6,322 nt of DNA from an uncultured Eubacteriales bacterium (lineage in GTDB: Bacteria > Bacillota > Clostridia > Oscillospirales > UMGS1783): assembly GCA_905209135.1 (NCBI GenBank), contig CAJLRT010000067.1, positions 1 to 6,322 on the forward strand, written 5' to 3'. A program made the translations under genes and the position numbers. A model generated the notes under the pieces. It was not told the origin of the DNA. It ran no database searches and saw nothing but the letters and a program-made list of their open reading frames with translations. The first letter of the stretch is position 1, and each line of letters begins with the position of its first letter. Positions 5,411 to 6,322 of this stretch are shown here, piece after piece.

Positions 5411-6322
5411 ATTTGTAAAGTGTTCTTTTGATCGCGTCGTAAATATCCTGCTCCTGAGGCACAACGGCGTTTTCAAGGCCGAGGTTGAACGGCAGCGGGC
5501 AGGCTTTCGCGCCCAGGCGCTCGACAGGAGCGTCCAGATATTTGAAGCAGCGCTCCGAAATCTGAGAACCGATTTCTGCGCCGATGCCGCAGACCTTGTG
5601 CGCCTCGTGCACGACGACTGCGCGGCCCGTCTTTTTCACGGACGCCTCGATGGTATCCATGTCCAGAGGAACGATGGTGCGCGGGTCGATGACCTCGACG
5701 CTGATGCCCTCTTTCTCCAGACGCTCGGCGACGTTCACAGCCTTCTGTACATAGGTGTGCGTGCCTACGACGGTGACGTCCTTACCCTCGCGGACGACTT
5801 TCGCCTGTCCGAACGGGATGCAGTAGTCCGGATCGTCGTTGACTTCGCCCTTGACGACGTACAGCTGCTTATGCTCAATGAAGATGACGGGGTTATCGTC
5901 GCGGATGGCGGTGCGCAGCAGGCCGGCCGCATCGTCCGCCGTGGAGGGCATGACGACTTTCAGGCCGGGGAAATGCACGAACAGCGCCTCAACGCTCTGG
6001 GAATGGGTCGCCGCGTTGCCGCGGCCGACGCCCTGCTGGCCGCGGATGACCAGGGGGATACGGGCCTTGCCGCCGAATACATAGCGGGTCTTGGCGACCT
6101 GGTTGATAATCTGGTCAGCGGCGACGAGGGCGAAGTCCATGTACATGAGCTCCACGATCGGACGCATGCCGACGCAGGCGGCGCCGAGACCAGCGCCGAC
6201 AAAGCCGGCTTCACTGATCGGGGTGTTGCGAACGCGTTCGGGACCGAACTCGTCCACAAGGCCTCTTGTGCAGCCGAAAATGCCGCCGAGGACTTCTACG
6301 TCTTCGCCCATGACGAAGACTT
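5409..6322 (-). CDS. 2-oxoacid/acetoin dehydrogenase E1 component, beta subunit (5'-partial)
   Basis: This is the beta half of the alpha2beta2 thiamine-diphosphate enzyme that decarboxylates the substrate and reductively acylates lipoate on E2. The visible residues start VFVMGEDVEVLGGIFG. The reading frame stays open to the window edge, and in relatives this stretch is about 25-30 residues inside the protein, so the Met at 6309-6311 is internal rather than the start. Numbering from that Met, E34 in NTPISEAG matches the conserved Glu that activates the TPP aminopyrimidine. ATHSQS (101-106) and FPGLKVVMPST follow, and the transketolase C-terminal domain spans about 180-295. The GIFGCTxGL, PISEA and HSQSVEA pattern resembles acetoin dehydrogenase AcoB more than Bacillus-type PdhB, but pyruvate use cannot be excluded. 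E1 alpha should lie immediately upstream, outside the window. Confidence 0.94.
   Translation of the reverse strand, partial: VFVMGEDVEVLGGIFGCTRGLVDEFGPERVRNTPISEAGFVGAGLGAACVGMRPIVELMYMDFALVAADQIINQVAKTRYVFGGKARIPLVIRGQQGVGRGNAATHSQSVEALFVHFPGLKVVMPSTADDAAGLLRTAIRDDNPVIFIEHKQLYVVKGEVNDDPDYCIPFGQAKVVREGKDVTVVGTHTYVQKAVNVAERLEKEGISVEVIDPRTIVPLDMDTIEASVKKTGRAVVVHEAHKVCGIGAEIGSQISERCFKYLDAPVERLGAKACPLPFNLGLENAVVPQEQDIYDAIKRTLYK

Noticed and set aside
3809..5431. 540-codon plus-strand open frame opposite E2
   Set aside because: It mirrors E2, including the repeated lipoyl and Ala/Pro segments read backwards. It is explained as an antisense shadow of a clearly recognised gene.
6309..6311. ATG as the start codon of E1 beta
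   Set aside because: The frame continues upstream with VFV directly before MGEDV, which matches the interior of E1 beta proteins, so the gene is truncated by the window edge.
1..6322. CRISPR array, insertion sequence, phage or defence island
   Set aside because: No regularly spaced repeats, transposase motifs or target-site duplications are visible. The only longer DNA repeats are the lipoyl-domain copies inside E2.

Overview
The window is a GC-rich (roughly 60% by eye) stretch in which every supportable gene lies on the minus strand. A T-box tRNA-sensing leader at the left end, strong Shine-Dalgarno sites and Rho-independent terminators point to a Gram-positive bacterium of the Bacillota. 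The acetoin/pyruvate-type dehydrogenase with a nickel-pincer racemase homologue fits an anaerobic Clostridia-type organism, but the genus cannot be read from the sequence.

Right to left, in the direction of transcription, the main unit is a 2-oxoacid (or acetoin) dehydrogenase operon. It starts with the E1 beta subunit (5409-6322, N-terminus cut off by the window edge). Next come the E2 acyltransferase (3728-5395), the E3 dihydrolipoamide dehydrogenase (2264-3661) and a LarA-type nickel-dependent 2-hydroxyacid racemase/epimerase homologue (992-2242). Gaps are 13, 66 and 21 bases, each start has a good ribosome binding site, and a strong terminator at 935-971 closes the unit. E1 alpha is expected beyond the right edge.

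The E2 has two almost identical lipoyl domains followed by two diverged E3-binding domains and one catalytic domain. E1 (TPP) decarboxylates the substrate, the lipoyl arms carry the acyl group to CoA, and E3 reoxidises the lipoate with NAD+. The LarA homologue keeps the expected nickel-pincer and catalytic residues. It may interconvert the stereoisomers of a hydroxy acid, such as lactate, feeding the same carbon pool; that link is inferred from position only.

Downstream of the terminator is a monocistronic-looking GNAT acetyltransferase gene (329-832, or 841 with an upstream start). The first 328 bases hold no protein gene. They contain a sigma-A-like promoter (281-309) and a complete T-box leader with terminator (44-275), which should control an aminoacyl-tRNA synthetase or other amino-acid-related gene lying beyond the left edge. 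The specifier reads as GUU (Val) or UUC (Phe), depending on register.
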